In this document: positions 15,564 to 23,236 of the stretch, in pieces
Layout: the number at the start of each line of letters is the position of its first letter
Numbering within the stretch: the first letter of the stretch is position 1
Assembly: GCA_017551725.1 (NCBI GenBank)
Contig: JAFZKY010000032.1
Span: 1-33,831 of the forward strand
Length of the DNA: 33,831 bases
Reading direction: 5' to 3'
Origin: Bacteroidales bacterium
GTDB lineage: Bacteria > Bacteroidota > Bacteroidia > Bacteroidales > WCHB1-69
Program-made: the position numbers and the translations under genes
Notes under the pieces: generated by a model
Database searches by the model: none
What the model saw: the letters and a program-made list of their open reading frames with translations, nothing else
Told to the model about the DNA's origin: nothing

Positions 15564-15591
15564 GTGGAGACGCAAAATTTTGCGTCTCCAC
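15564..15591. repeat. 28-base perfect palindrome between acyl-CoA dehydrogenase and etfB
   Basis: Arms GTGGAGACGCAAAA and TTTTGCGTCTCCAC are exact reverse complements with no loop bases between them. The core resembles a GAGACGCAAAATTTTGCGTCTC element that I believe is dispersed in Bacteroidota genomes. On the plus strand only a short A-rich sequence follows, so it is not a classical terminator; as RNA it would still be a stable hairpin within the bcd-etfB transcript. Confidence 0.85.
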
Positions 15592-15617
15592 AATAAAAAA
15601 CAAATATCGACAGAACA

Positions 15618-16400
15618 ATGAATATTATAGTAACAATAAAACAGGTTCCGAATACCAATGTTATTAAAATCAATCCGGTGACCGGCACGTTGATTCGCGA
15701 TGGTGTTCCCTCCATTTTGAATCCGGATGATGCCTCCGCTCTGGAAATGGCCTTGCAGTTGAAGGACAAGTTCGGTGCGCATGTCACGGTCATCACCATG
15801 GGTCCGCCGCAGGCTGACGCCATCTGCCGCGAGGCTTTCGCCATGGGTGCCGATAGGGCCATCCTGCTTTCCGACCGCAAGTTCGCGGGCGCGGACACGC
15901 TGGCCACCTCGTACGCCCTTTCCGGCGCCATCAAGACGCTCGACTATGACCTTATCCTGGCCGGCCGCCAGGCTATCGATGGCGACACGGCCCAGACGCC
16001 GGTTTCCCTGGCCCAGCATCTCGACCTCCCGCAGGTGACCTATGCCACCAACCTCGATTTTGACGGTAAGAAACTCTGCACCGTCACCAAGGAGACCGAA
16101 GAAGGCTACCAGATTCTGGAGGTGGAGACGCCCTGCGTGCTCACTGTCCTCTCATCCGCCATCAAACCGCGCTACATGACCGTCAAGGGCATCATGGAAG
16201 CCTACGACAAGGAGGTGGAAGTGTGGGGCGCCGACAAACTCGATGTGGAAGAGGCTCGTTTGGGTCTTTCCGGGTCGCCCACGCGCGTGAAGAAGTCCTT
16301 CACCAAGCCGCAGAAACAACCGGGCGAGATCTTCGAGGTGGATCCCGAAGAGGCCGTTGAAATCATCGTTAAGAAACTGAAAGAGAAACATATTATCTAA
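15618..16400 (+). CDS. etfB: Electron transfer flavoprotein beta subunit EtfB
   Basis: Partner of EtfA in carrying electrons to or from the acyl-CoA dehydrogenase. The 260-residue protein starts MNIIVTIKQVPNT, has LNPDDASALEMAL, TVITMGPPQADAICREAFAMGAD, and the nucleotide-binding AGRQAIDGDTAQ at residues 115-126, which in bifurcating Etfs helps hold a second FAD in place of AMP. The C-terminal arm (KPQKQPGEIFEVDPEEAVEIIV) wraps onto EtfA. It lies between the dehydrogenase and etfA, with an 18-base gap to etfA. Confidence 0.96.
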   Translation: MNIIVTIKQVPNTNVIKINPVTGTLIRDGVPSILNPDDASALEMALQLKDKFGAHVTVITMGPPQADAICREAFAMGADRAILLSDRKFAGADTLATSYALSGAIKTLDYDLILAGRQAIDGDTAQTPVSLAQHLDLPQVTYATNLDFDGKKLCTVTKETEEGYQILEVETPCVLTVLSSAIKPRYMTVKGIMEAYDKEVEVWGADKLDVEEARLGLSGSPTRVKKSFTKPQKQPGEIFEVDPEEAVEIIVKKLKEKHII

Positions 16401-16418
16401 CCGAGAATTTTTAAGACA

Positions 16419-17426
16419 ATGGAAAAATCAGATTATAAGAATATTCATGTTTTTGTGGAACAACGCGACGGCGTTATCCAATCCGTGGCCTTGGAATTGC
16501 TCGGTAAGGCACACGAATTGTCCGCCGACCTGCATGAGAAGGTGGTGGCCGTATTGGCCGGTTACCAGATCAAGGACCAGGCCCAGATGCTCATCGAATA
16601 CGGAGCCGACGAGGTTATCTGTATGGATGCTCCTGAACTGAAGGACTATCTGACAGAGCAATACACACAGGCTATCTATCAGGTGGTGATGGAATTCAAG
16701 CCCAGCATCATGCTGATTGGCGCTTCCACCATTGGTCGTGACCTCGCTCCGCGTTTGGCATGCCGCCTCAATACGGGCCTCACCGCCGACTGTACGAAGT
16801 TGGAGATCACGGAAGACATGCAGCTGGCCTCCACGCGTCCTGCTTTCGGCGGTAACCTGATGGCCACCATTTTGAACACGGAGCATCGTCCGCAGATGTC
16901 CACCGTGCGTCCGGGCGTGATGCAGAAGATGGCCCGCGACAACAGCCGCAAAGGCGAAGTCATCGACTTCAAGCCCACATTCGATGAGAGCAAGTTCAAG
17001 GTGCGTCTGGTGAAAAACGTCAAGGAGAACAAGGGTACGGTGGACATCACCGATGCCAAGATCCTCATCTCCGGCGGTCGTGGCGTGGGCTGCAAAGCCG
17101 GCTTCGACAAGCTGCAGGCCTTGGCCGATGTGCTCCCGGGTGCGGAGGTGTCGTCTTCCCGTGCCATGGTGGATGCCGGCATCATTGACCACTGTCGTCA
17201 GGTGGGCCAGACGGGCAAGACCGTCCGTCCGAACCTCTACATGGCTTGTGGTATCAGCGGCGCCATCCAGCACCTGGCCGGTATGGAAGAGTCCGACCTG
17301 ATCATTGCCATCAACAAGGATAAGTTCGCACCCATCTTCGGCGTGGCCGACCTCGGCATCGTCTGCGATCTCAACAAGGTTGTTCCTCTGCTTACCACTC
17401 GCCTGGCCAAGGAAATCGAAAAATAA
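16419..17426 (+). CDS. etfA: Electron transfer flavoprotein alpha subunit EtfA
   Basis: FAD-binding subunit of the Etf dimer. The 335-residue protein has an N-terminal nucleotide-fold part ([30 protein letters not shown], residues about 95-125) and the classic C-terminal FAD domain: [52 protein letters not shown] and [22 protein letters not shown]. No extra N-terminal ferredoxin domain is present. Its TAA overlaps the ATG of the next gene (TAATG), which ties a LolD-like ATPase to the same transcript. Confidence 0.96.
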   Translation: MEKSDYKNIHVFVEQRDGVIQSVALELLGKAHELSADLHEKVVAVLAGYQIKDQAQMLIEYGADEVICMDAPELKDYLTEQYTQAIYQVVMEFKPSIMLIGASTIGRDLAPRLACRLNTGLTADCTKLEITEDMQLASTRPAFGGNLMATILNTEHRPQMSTVRPGVMQKMARDNSRKGEVIDFKPTFDESKFKVRLVKNVKENKGTVDITDAKILISGGRGVGCKAGFDKLQALADVLPGAEVSSSRAMVDAGIIDHCRQVGQTGKTVRPNLYMACGISGAIQHLAGMEESDLIIAINKDKFAPIFGVADLGIVCDLNKVVPLLTTRLAKEIEK

Positions 17427-18079
17427 TGATTGACATCCGCCATGTCGAAAAGCGTTATGGCAACCTGCACGTTTTGAAGGACATAACGCTGACCATCGAG
17501 AAGTCCAAGGTAGTGACGATTGTCGGCCCCTCTGGGGCCGGCAAGTCAACCTTGTTGCATCTGCTAGGTACCCTCGACCGGGCCGACAGCGGCGAGATTC
17601 TCATTGATGGGGTGAATGTGACCTCCATGCGTGATGACCAGCTGTCGGAATTCCGCAACCGCCATATCGGCTTCGTGTTCCAGTTCCACCAGCTGCTTCC
17701 CGAGTTCACGGCGGTGGAGAATGTGGCGTTGCCGGCCATGATTGCGGGACAATCCAAGAAGGAGGCCCTGATTCACGCCACGGAGCTGCTGGATTTCCTG
17801 AAACTGTCGGACAGGGTGGGGCATAAGCCCAACGAGCTCTCCGGCGGCGAGCAACAGCGCGTGGCGGTGGCCCGGGCCCTGATGAACAATCCCGAGCTCA
17901 TCCTCGCGGACGAACCATCCGGCAACCTCGACACTGAAAACGCCAAGAAACTCCATCGGCTCTTTTTCGACCTGCGCGACCAATTTCACCAGACGTTTGT
18001 CATCGTGACCCACAATGTAGAACTGGCCGCCCTGTCTGACCGCACCATTGTCCTGCAGGACGGCAAAGTTATTCAATAA
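17426..18079 (+). CDS. lolD: ABC transporter ATP-binding protein, LolD-like
   Basis: ATPase subunit of a lipoprotein-releasing (LolCDE) or MacB-type exporter at the inner membrane. The 217-residue protein has Walker [10 protein letters not shown] (34-42), the Q-loop region [16 protein letters not shown] typical of LolD, signature [10 protein letters not shown] (138-147), Walker B LILADEP (158-164) followed by SGNLD, and the His-loop VTHN. No permease gene adjoins; in Bacteroidota LolC/E-type permeases are often encoded elsewhere. Translation is coupled to etfA by a one-base stop/start overlap, an unusual pairing with no obvious functional link. LolD versus another efflux ATPase of the same subfamily cannot be decided from sequence alone. 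Confidence 0.85.
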   Translation: MIDIRHVEKRYGNLHVLKDITLTIEKSKVVTIVGPSGAGKSTLLHLLGTLDRADSGEILIDGVNVTSMRDDQLSEFRNRHIGFVFQFHQLLPEFTAVENVALPAMIAGQSKKEALIHATELLDFLKLSDRVGHKPNELSGGEQQRVAVARALMNNPELILADEPSGNLDTENAKKLHRLFFDLRDQFHQTFVIVTHNVELAALSDRTIVLQDGKVIQ

Positions 18080-18084
18080 TCATT

Positions 18085-18735
18085 ATGAAAAGAAACACAT
18101 TAATCATCATTCTCTGCTGCAGCATCATCGCCTTCAGCGGCTGTAGCATTCTCCAGTTCTCCAATCTGCTGAACTGCAAGTTCGCGATGGCGGGCGTTCG
18201 AAATGTGACGTGGGCTGGAATCAACTTCAGCAATGTCAACAGCTTGCAGGATCTTTCCATCACCAACATGACCAAGGCGTTGGATGCCATCAAGCGGATG
18301 GATTTCACGATTACCTGCGATGTGAACGTCAAAACAGAGAACAACACCAACCGGATGGCCCGCCTGATCGGATACGACTATGAATTGTTTTTGAATGGGC
18401 AGCCCAATGCCATCGCAAAGGGAAGCAGCCGTGACAGGGAGTACATTATCCCGGCCAACAGTACGGTGGAGATTCCCATTCCGGTGTCGATGGATTTAGT
18501 ATCTGTAGTGAAAAACAGGGAGGTTGGCAGTATCATCCAGTGTATCAGGGATATTCAAGGTAAAGGGAACGGCACCTCCTCCGATGTGACGGTGAAGTTC
18601 ACCCCGTACCTCAGTTTGGGTAGGGCACCGATACATTTGTCGCCCATAACGCTGACCAAGACGTTCCAGTCATCTGAAAAAATGTCAAAAAGAGAAAAAA
18701 AACAGACTTCCAATACAGCCAAATCAAAACGTTAA
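18085..18735 (+). CDS. LEA14-like (LEA type 2/WHy domain) lipoprotein
   Basis: A 216-residue lipoprotein with signal peptide ending in lipobox FSGC (Cys20). The mature part resembles a LEA type 2 beta-sandwich: VTWAGINFSNVNSLQDLSITNM, MDFTITCDVNVKTENNTNRMARLIGYDYELFLNG and SSRDREYIIPANSTVEIPIPVS, the pattern of a WHy domain (about residues 35-195). The last ~20 residues are strongly basic and probably disordered (KREKKQTSNTAKSKR). The function is unknown; in bacteria these are stress-linked envelope proteins. It starts 5 bases after the LolD-like gene, suggesting one operon. Confidence 0.75.
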   Translation: MKRNTLIIILCCSIIAFSGCSILQFSNLLNCKFAMAGVRNVTWAGINFSNVNSLQDLSITNMTKALDAIKRMDFTITCDVNVKTENNTNRMARLIGYDYELFLNGQPNAIAKGSSRDREYIIPANSTVEIPIPVSMDLVSVVKNREVGSIIQCIRDIQGKGNGTSSDVTVKFTPYLSLGRAPIHLSPITLTKTFQSSEKMSKREKKQTSNTAKSKR

Positions 18736-18762
18736 AATAGAAACCTTTAAATTCAAAAATTC

Positions 18763-19251
18763 ATGATACAAAGAATTCAATCCATATTCCTGCTCGTGGC
18801 GGCGGTGATTCCCATTGTAATGCTGTTTACCCCAATCGGATACGTGAACACCCCTGACGTGCAGTATGTCTATAACAGTCTCACCCTCAAGATGAACGTG
18901 CCAGACGGCCATGCAGTCCTCAGGCTCTATTACGTAGGCTTCTGTCTGCTGCTCTGTTCAGTGCTTGCGCTGGTGGCACTCTTCTCATACAAAAACCGTG
19001 TGCGCCAGACACAGATTGTCTCCATCGGCATGATTGTGTATCTGATCACGCTGATGCTGATGCTGTGGGTATGTCCGGATGTGGTGTTCAAGAAATTCTT
19101 CACCCTCAAAGAGACTACCTTTGATTTCCAGTTTGCGAACAAAGTTCTTCTGCTGGTTCTCGTGTGCGTGGAAGCGCTGTGTCTCTATCTGGCCAACAAA
19201 TTCATTAAGAAGGATGAGGCGTTGGTGCGTGCCGCCGACCGTTTGCGCTAA
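18763..19251 (+). CDS. DUF4293 family membrane protein
   Basis: A 162-residue integral membrane protein starting MIQRIQSIFLLVAAVIP and ending EALVRAADRLR, both hallmarks of the Bacteroidota DUF4293 family. Four hydrophobic segments are visible (about 6-26, 56-75, 84-103 and 126-144). No catalytic motif. The function of the family is unknown. It follows the LEA14-like lipoprotein by 27 bases and faces the reverse threonine aldolase gene, whose stop is 20 bases away. Confidence 0.85.
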   Translation: MIQRIQSIFLLVAAVIPIVMLFTPIGYVNTPDVQYVYNSLTLKMNVPDGHAVLRLYYVGFCLLLCSVLALVALFSYKNRVRQTQIVSIGMIVYLITLMLMLWVCPDVVFKKFFTLKETTFDFQFANKVLLLVLVCVEALCLYLANKFIKKDEALVRAADRLR

Positions 19252-19271
19252 CGGAAATAGCCCGTCCGATG

Positions 19272-20279
19272 TCAGTGGATATCAGCCACTAACGCTTGGA
19301 TATCTTCCTCCGTGGTGTCCCAGGAGGTGACAAAACGGACTTCGTGGGTGTTCTCATCCCAAACATAGAAAAAGTGTTTCCTGAGCAGTGCCTCGCATTG
19401 TTCAGGATTCATTTTTAAGAGCAAAGTGTTTGCCTGTGTGGGTTGCGTGAACACAAAGCCCATTTTCTCAAGTCTCACTCGAAGTATATTTGCCATCTTA
19501 TTGGCGTGTAGAGCGTTTTGCAAATACAGTTCATCTTTAAGATAGGCCGAAAACTGGGCCGACACATAGCGCATCTTGGAATAGAGCTGTGCGGATTGTT
19601 TGCGCAGGTATTTGAGGTTTTCGGCCAGCTCGGGGCGGAAGGCGATGACCGACTCGGCTATCATGCAGCCGTTCTTGGTGCCACCGAAGCTGAGGATGTC
19701 GGCGTCGCAGTCCACGGTGATCTCGCGCACGCTTTTGCCGAGGGCTGCCGCCGCGTTGGCAAGCCTTGCCCCGTCGATGTGGAGGTACATGCCGTAGCCA
19801 TGGACAAAGTCGGCAAGGGTGCGGATTTCCTCGGGGGTGTAAACGGTGCCCAGCTCGGTGCATTGCGAGATATAGACCATCTTGGGCTGCGAGTGGTGCT
19901 CAAAGCCGAAACCGTGCAGCAGAGGGCGGATGAGTCCCGGGGTGAGCTTGCCGTCGGGGGTGTCCACCTCCTTGATGACCGCGCCGCTGAGCAGGGTAGG
20001 GGCACCGCACTCGTCCACAGCGATGTGGGCGGTTTTGGCTGCAATGGCGGCGTGCCACGGCTGGCAGCACGCGCGGATGGCGCACACGTTGGCCCCCGTG
20101 CCGTTGAATACGAAATAGGGTTCTGCCTCGGGTCCGAAGACGTTGCGAATGTCACGGACGGCATTTTCGGTCCACGGGTCGTCGCCGTAAGCCACGGCAT
20201 GGTCGGCGTTGGCACGGAGGATGGCCTCCATCACCTGCGGATGCACGCCGGAATTATTGTCGCTTCCAAAACTTCTCAT
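19272..20279 (-). CDS. Low-specificity threonine aldolase / beta-eliminating lyase family
   Basis: PLP enzyme expected to split L-threonine or allo-threonine to glycine and acetaldehyde. The 335-residue protein begins MRSFGSDNNSGVHPQVMEAI; the PLP-binding Lys202 is in SFGGTKNGCM, the cofactor-contacting Asp169 and Arg172 in HIDGARLANAA, and DDPWTE, FNGTGAN and CTELGTVYTPEEI are family blocks. I start at 20279 because the reverse-strand -7 box at 20307-20314 puts the transcript start near 20300; an in-frame ATG at 20324 lies upstream of that and would not be transcribed. CTELGT in place of the more usual QxTExGT block is a modest variation. Confidence 0.9.
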   Translation of the reverse strand: MRSFGSDNNSGVHPQVMEAILRANADHAVAYGDDPWTENAVRDIRNVFGPEAEPYFVFNGTGANVCAIRACCQPWHAAIAAKTAHIAVDECGAPTLLSGAVIKEVDTPDGKLTPGLIRPLLHGFGFEHHSQPKMVYISQCTELGTVYTPEEIRTLADFVHGYGMYLHIDGARLANAAAALGKSVREITVDCDADILSFGGTKNGCMIAESVIAFRPELAENLKYLRKQSAQLYSKMRYVSAQFSAYLKDELYLQNALHANKMANILRVRLEKMGFVFTQPTQANTLLLKMNPEQCEALLRKHFFYVWDENTHEVRFVTSWDTTEEDIQALVADIH

Positions 20280-20306
20280 AGTATAAACAATTGGTAAAAT
20301 GGGCTG

Positions 20307-20314
20307 CAAAAGTA
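20307..20314 (-). promoter_or_regulatory. -7 box TACTTTTG for the threonine aldolase gene
   Basis: Minus-strand TACTTTTG fits TAnnTTTG and lies 28 bases before the chosen ATG. It lies within the short gap before the next reverse gene's end, so the aldolase has its own promoter. Confidence 0.65.
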
Positions 20315-20320
20315 CATTTT

Positions 20321-20623
20321 TCAACGCTCTTTCTGCGGCTCTCGCTTCATCAAATCGCGGCGGTTCTGCCCGATGTACAGGAAATAGAGGAACAAATCGG
20401 TGGAGACCAGCACGGCATTGAACACATACAGCCAGATGACAATGTCATTGCTGTACAGCGATTTGTGGATGATGCCGAAAATGTAGCCCAAGATAATCAG
20501 GGACATGAAGAGCGGACTTTTGCCAATCACCAGCTTGGTTCTCAGCGATTTGGCGATGGACACGGGCCAGCTGACCGCGAAACAGAGCAGGAACAGTACT
20601 TCCCAGATGCTGAAATTTGTCAT
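20321..20623 (-). CDS. Small three-segment membrane protein (PQ-loop/SemiSWEET-like, tentative)
   Basis: A 100-residue protein starting MTNFSIWEVLFLLCFAVSWPVSIAKSL, with three hydrophobic helices (about 5-22, 38-55, 65-86) and a charged tail. FAVSWPVSIAKSLRTK followed by GKSPLFMSLIILGYIFGI recalls the proline-containing first helix and downstream helices of PQ-loop transporters, but the PQ pair itself is replaced by WP, so the assignment is tentative. I start at 20623 because the minus-strand -7 box at 20652-20659 lies between this ATG and a further upstream in-frame ATG at 20698. Confidence 0.6.
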   Translation of the reverse strand: MTNFSIWEVLFLLCFAVSWPVSIAKSLRTKLVIGKSPLFMSLIILGYIFGIIHKSLYSNDIVIWLYVFNAVLVSTDLFLYFLYIGQNRRDLMKREPQKER

Positions 20624-20651
20624 AGTTTTTCGGTAGAAATTATACGAGCGG

Positions 20652-20659
20652 CAAAGATA
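20652..20659 (-). promoter_or_regulatory. -7 box TATCTTTG for the small membrane protein gene
   Basis: Minus-strand TATCTTTG, 28 bases before the ATG at 20623. It is 11 bases from the plus-strand box at 20671, so two polymerases would use overlapping DNA. Confidence 0.7.
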
Positions 20660-20670
20660 AAAAAAAGAAT

Positions 20671-20678
20671 TATCTTTG
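20671..20678 (+). promoter_or_regulatory. -7 box TATCTTTG for the YD-repeat-like protein gene
   Basis: Plus-strand TATCTTTG, 92 bases before the ATG at 20771, divergent from the box at 20652. The two boxes form an almost symmetric GGCAAAGATA / TATCTTTGCGG arrangement. Confidence 0.7.
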
Positions 20679-20770
20679 CGGCGTTGCTTGTTTGTCATAG
20701 TGCTTTACGGGCTTCGCACCATGGCCAGCTGCGACACGAAGAAATGTTTTTTTGAAGTCCTTCGAGGTTT

Positions 20771-22870
20771 ATGAAAAAAATATTCATCCTGTTGTTGGTC
20801 TTTTTCGCCACAATTGCGTTTGAGAGAATCTATGCGCAAAAAGACTCGTATGGAAAGTATCTCGACAGTCTATGCCAGTCAGGTCTCTTCGACGAGGCCT
20901 ACCAATACGCCAAACAGCGTTGGCAAAGTCTTCCGGCTGACAAAAGCAAGGCGTACAGGGATGCCACTTTCGCTTATTACAGAACGACCGAAATGCTTGA
21001 AATGGCATACAGGTATAAGGAGAATTTCGGGGAGGCGTTGAAACTCAATGAGGAGTTGTTGGCCTTGGTGAAACCGGAAACGGATTATTTTGCCATACGT
21101 AACAAGGTGGTTTGTTATTCGGGATTGGGTAATTATGCCGAGGCCGCAAAAAACAGAGCCTTGCTGTACAAAGCCTACAAAAAGCACAACTTGCCCTGCG
21201 AATTTGAACTCTGCCATTATTACAATTTCGACTATTTCAAAATGGACACGCTCAACATTTGGGGGTACGAATGGTATGACGAATTGCCGAAGAACCGTTT
21301 TTCCACCAGTTTTACCAAGGTCGTCTATTACGTTTACAGCACCAATCCCGACGGCAGCGACAAAGACCAGCTCTACCGCCTGCATCTGATTATGTTTCAC
21401 GGGACAGATATGCCGTTCGACTACATTATGGAGAAACACGTCTCAACGGAAAAAGGCGAATTACGACAATCCATGTACAAATACACCTATAAGGAAAACA
21501 TTGACTACGAGAAACTTCACAACGATATAAAGGAAATTGTCAAGGGTGACAAGAAAACCGACACTCAACAAAGCGTCCGTCATAAAGCAATAGAGGTTTT
21601 CAACCCTGACGCTGTCAATGTCTCCATAGAAAATATTGAGGCACGAGAGAAAACCGAATACGTCTCCACGGAGCCTTACCAGGAGTTCCAACTTTTCTAT
21701 GGCGACCACAAGCATCTGAACATCTCGCTGAACGGGACTGTCAAGTTTGTTACGCAGACCGAAGTGCAGAAATACGGCAACAGTTCCAAAGATCTTCGGG
21801 CCAAACAGCAGACGTGGGGCTTTTTGCCTAATGGAAAGTTGGTCTTGTGTTACATCAACGAGTTATTCCTGAAGGATTCCTTGGTATATGATCTTAACAA
21901 TGCCCGTCCTTTGTCTAAGGAGGATTATGACTCCACCGCATGGGTGGCCTATTACAAATTTGATGCATCCGGACTTCTAGGACAGGAGGGGGTGGTATCT
22001 GTTGGTAGAGACATTCATTTCGAATATGACAAAAACAAGCTATTGACCAGGATGTCAACCTATTATCGAAACTCTGATGTTATGAGCGAGAAGGTGATAA
22101 CGTTAAACGACGAGGGAAAGCCTGTGCGAGTGGAAGTGTTTAACTACAAGGATGAACTGAAAAGTAGGAAATGTCCATCCGACCTTGGACCAAGCGGTGT
22201 GAAGAGCGTTGGCATTATCGATAGCTATTGCTATGACGACCGGGGCAATATGGTGGCGCACCAGATGCACAACGGCAAAATACAATGGATGGATTATTTT
22301 GTCTATGACAGTCTGAACAACATGATTTTTCAAGGTCGTTGTGATGACTATCGCGGCGACAACAACTGTAAATGCAAGGGATTCCGTAAGAATCAAGGGT
22401 ATGAATACGACGACCGGCATAATAAGATTCGCGAATATTCTATCGGGGACTGGAAACCCAGCGGATCGGACAGTTACTACCAATATGACAGCGCTGGACG
22501 GGAGATCGACTACAAGCATTATGATGTCCGCGGCACACAGCGCACCTTCGACCGTCATATTCAAACCACCTACGATTCCGCCGGCAGAATCGTGAGGAAA
22601 GAGGCTTTGTTGGGATCTTTTCTTGTCAACGAGAGGATTTTCAACTATATGAGGGATGCTGTTTTGGAAGAATGGGCGTATGACGGGCAGGGAAATTTGG
22701 AGAAGCAGGCTGTTTATCAAACATTGCTCAAACCATCCAAGATTGTCCGTTACCAATACAGCTACGACCAACATGGGAATTGGGTGAAACGCGTGCGTTA
22801 TGAGGGGAGCAACGAGGATTCAATGACTGTCACGGAAATTTTGGAGCGCAAGATTGAGTATTACGAATGA
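20771..22870 (+). CDS. Large secreted protein with helical N-terminus and YD-repeat-like C-terminus
   Basis: A 699-residue protein of no family I can name. Signal peptide MKKIFILLLVFFATIAFERIYA, then a helical, TPR-like region (about 30-140: LCQSGLFDEAYQYAKQRW, FGEALKLNEELLAL, YSGLGNYAEAAKNRALL). A middle region of about 300 residues is unassigned. The C-terminal ~230 residues contain repeated YDDRGN, YDSLNN, YDDRHN, YDSAGR, YDSAGR and YDQHGNW motifs, the YD/RHS beta-repeat signature, though without the RHS core or a toxin tip. No T9SS tail is seen, so it is probably periplasmic or outer-membrane linked. It is transcribed from the divergent promoter at 20671. Confidence 0.75.
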   Translation: MKKIFILLLVFFATIAFERIYAQKDSYGKYLDSLCQSGLFDEAYQYAKQRWQSLPADKSKAYRDATFAYYRTTEMLEMAYRYKENFGEALKLNEELLALVKPETDYFAIRNKVVCYSGLGNYAEAAKNRALLYKAYKKHNLPCEFELCHYYNFDYFKMDTLNIWGYEWYDELPKNRFSTSFTKVVYYVYSTNPDGSDKDQLYRLHLIMFHGTDMPFDYIMEKHVSTEKGELRQSMYKYTYKENIDYEKLHNDIKEIVKGDKKTDTQQSVRHKAIEVFNPDAVNVSIENIEAREKTEYVSTEPYQEFQLFYGDHKHLNISLNGTVKFVTQTEVQKYGNSSKDLRAKQQTWGFLPNGKLVLCYINELFLKDSLVYDLNNARPLSKEDYDSTAWVAYYKFDASGLLGQEGVVSVGRDIHFEYDKNKLLTRMSTYYRNSDVMSEKVITLNDEGKPVRVEVFNYKDELKSRKCPSDLGPSGVKSVGIIDSYCYDDRGNMVAHQMHNGKIQWMDYFVYDSLNNMIFQGRCDDYRGDNNCKCKGFRKNQGYEYDDRHNKIREYSIGDWKPSGSDSYYQYDSAGREIDYKHYDVRGTQRTFDRHIQTTYDSAGRIVRKEALLGSFLVNERIFNYMRDAVLEEWAYDGQGNLEKQAVYQTLLKPSKIVRYQYSYDQHGNWVKRVRYEGSNEDSMTVTEILERKIEYYE

Positions 22871-22884
22871 ATGTTGTTTTTTTG

Positions 22885-22892
22885 TATTTTTG
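22885..22892 (+). promoter_or_regulatory. -7 box TATTTTTG upstream of the GlsB/YeaQ gene
   Basis: TATTTTTG, 35 bases before the ATG at 22927 and just after the stop of the preceding gene. Confidence 0.65.
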
Positions 22893-22926
22893 CGAACATT
22901 TTTTGTCTCACTAAAATTTTTTAATT

Positions 22927-23172
22927 ATGTGGAGCTTTATTCTTTATTTGCTTTTGGGCGCTGTGGCCGGCTGGTTGGCTGGTAACCTGATGCGCGGCGG
23001 CGGCTTCGGCCTCCTTTGGAACATCATCATCGGTATTATCGGTGGTTTTATCGGCGGCTGGCTGATGAGCCTCATCGGCATCCAGAAAGCCGGTCTTCTC
23101 TGGGAACTCATTGTCGCCGTGATTGGCGCAGTTGTGCTCCTGTTTGTTATTTCACTTTTTAAGAAAAAATAA
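22927..23172 (+). CDS. GlsB/YeaQ/YmgE family stress-response membrane protein
   Basis: An 81-residue glycine-rich inner-membrane protein with three hydrophobic helices. GAVAGWLAGNLMRGGGFGLLWNIIIGIIGG is the family signature (transglycosylase-associated protein domain), followed by GWLMSLIGI and a final helix ending in FKKK. Members are induced under stress in many bacteria; the molecular role is unknown. It has its own promoter at 22885 and a strong terminator at 23181, so it is a single-gene transcript. Confidence 0.93.
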   Translation: MWSFILYLLLGAVAGWLAGNLMRGGGFGLLWNIIIGIIGGFIGGWLMSLIGIQKAGLLWELIVAVIGAVVLLFVISLFKKK

Positions 23173-23180
23173 CACCATAC

Positions 23181-23207
23181 AGGTTTGGCGAAAGCCAAAC
23201 CTTTTTC
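23181..23207 (+). terminator. Rho-independent terminator after the GlsB/YeaQ gene
   Basis: Perfect 9-bp stem AGGTTTGGC / GCCAAACCT closed by a GAAA tetraloop (23190-23193) and followed by a T tract. It is the clearest terminator in the window. Confidence 0.93.
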
Positions 23208-23236
23208 TTTGCATATTCATCAATACAATTAATAAA

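Noticed and set aside
16428-17549. 373-residue open frame antisense to etfA
   Set aside because: It is a codon-bias shadow of a highly conserved gene.
18629-18640. TACATTTG inside the LEA14-like gene as a promoter for DUF4293
   Set aside because: It fits TAnnTTTG but lies well inside the coding sequence, more than 100 bases from the next start; single matches at this length are expected by chance.
20280-20324. Upstream ATG at 20324 for the threonine aldolase
   Set aside because: It lies upstream of the -7 box at 20307-20314, so it would not be in the transcript; the family start MRSFGSDN fits 20279.
23123-23236. N-terminal extension of the C1B peptidase starting at 23123
   Set aside because: It would overlap the GlsB/YeaQ gene and run through the terminator at 23181; MKK at 23237 gives a normal signal peptide.
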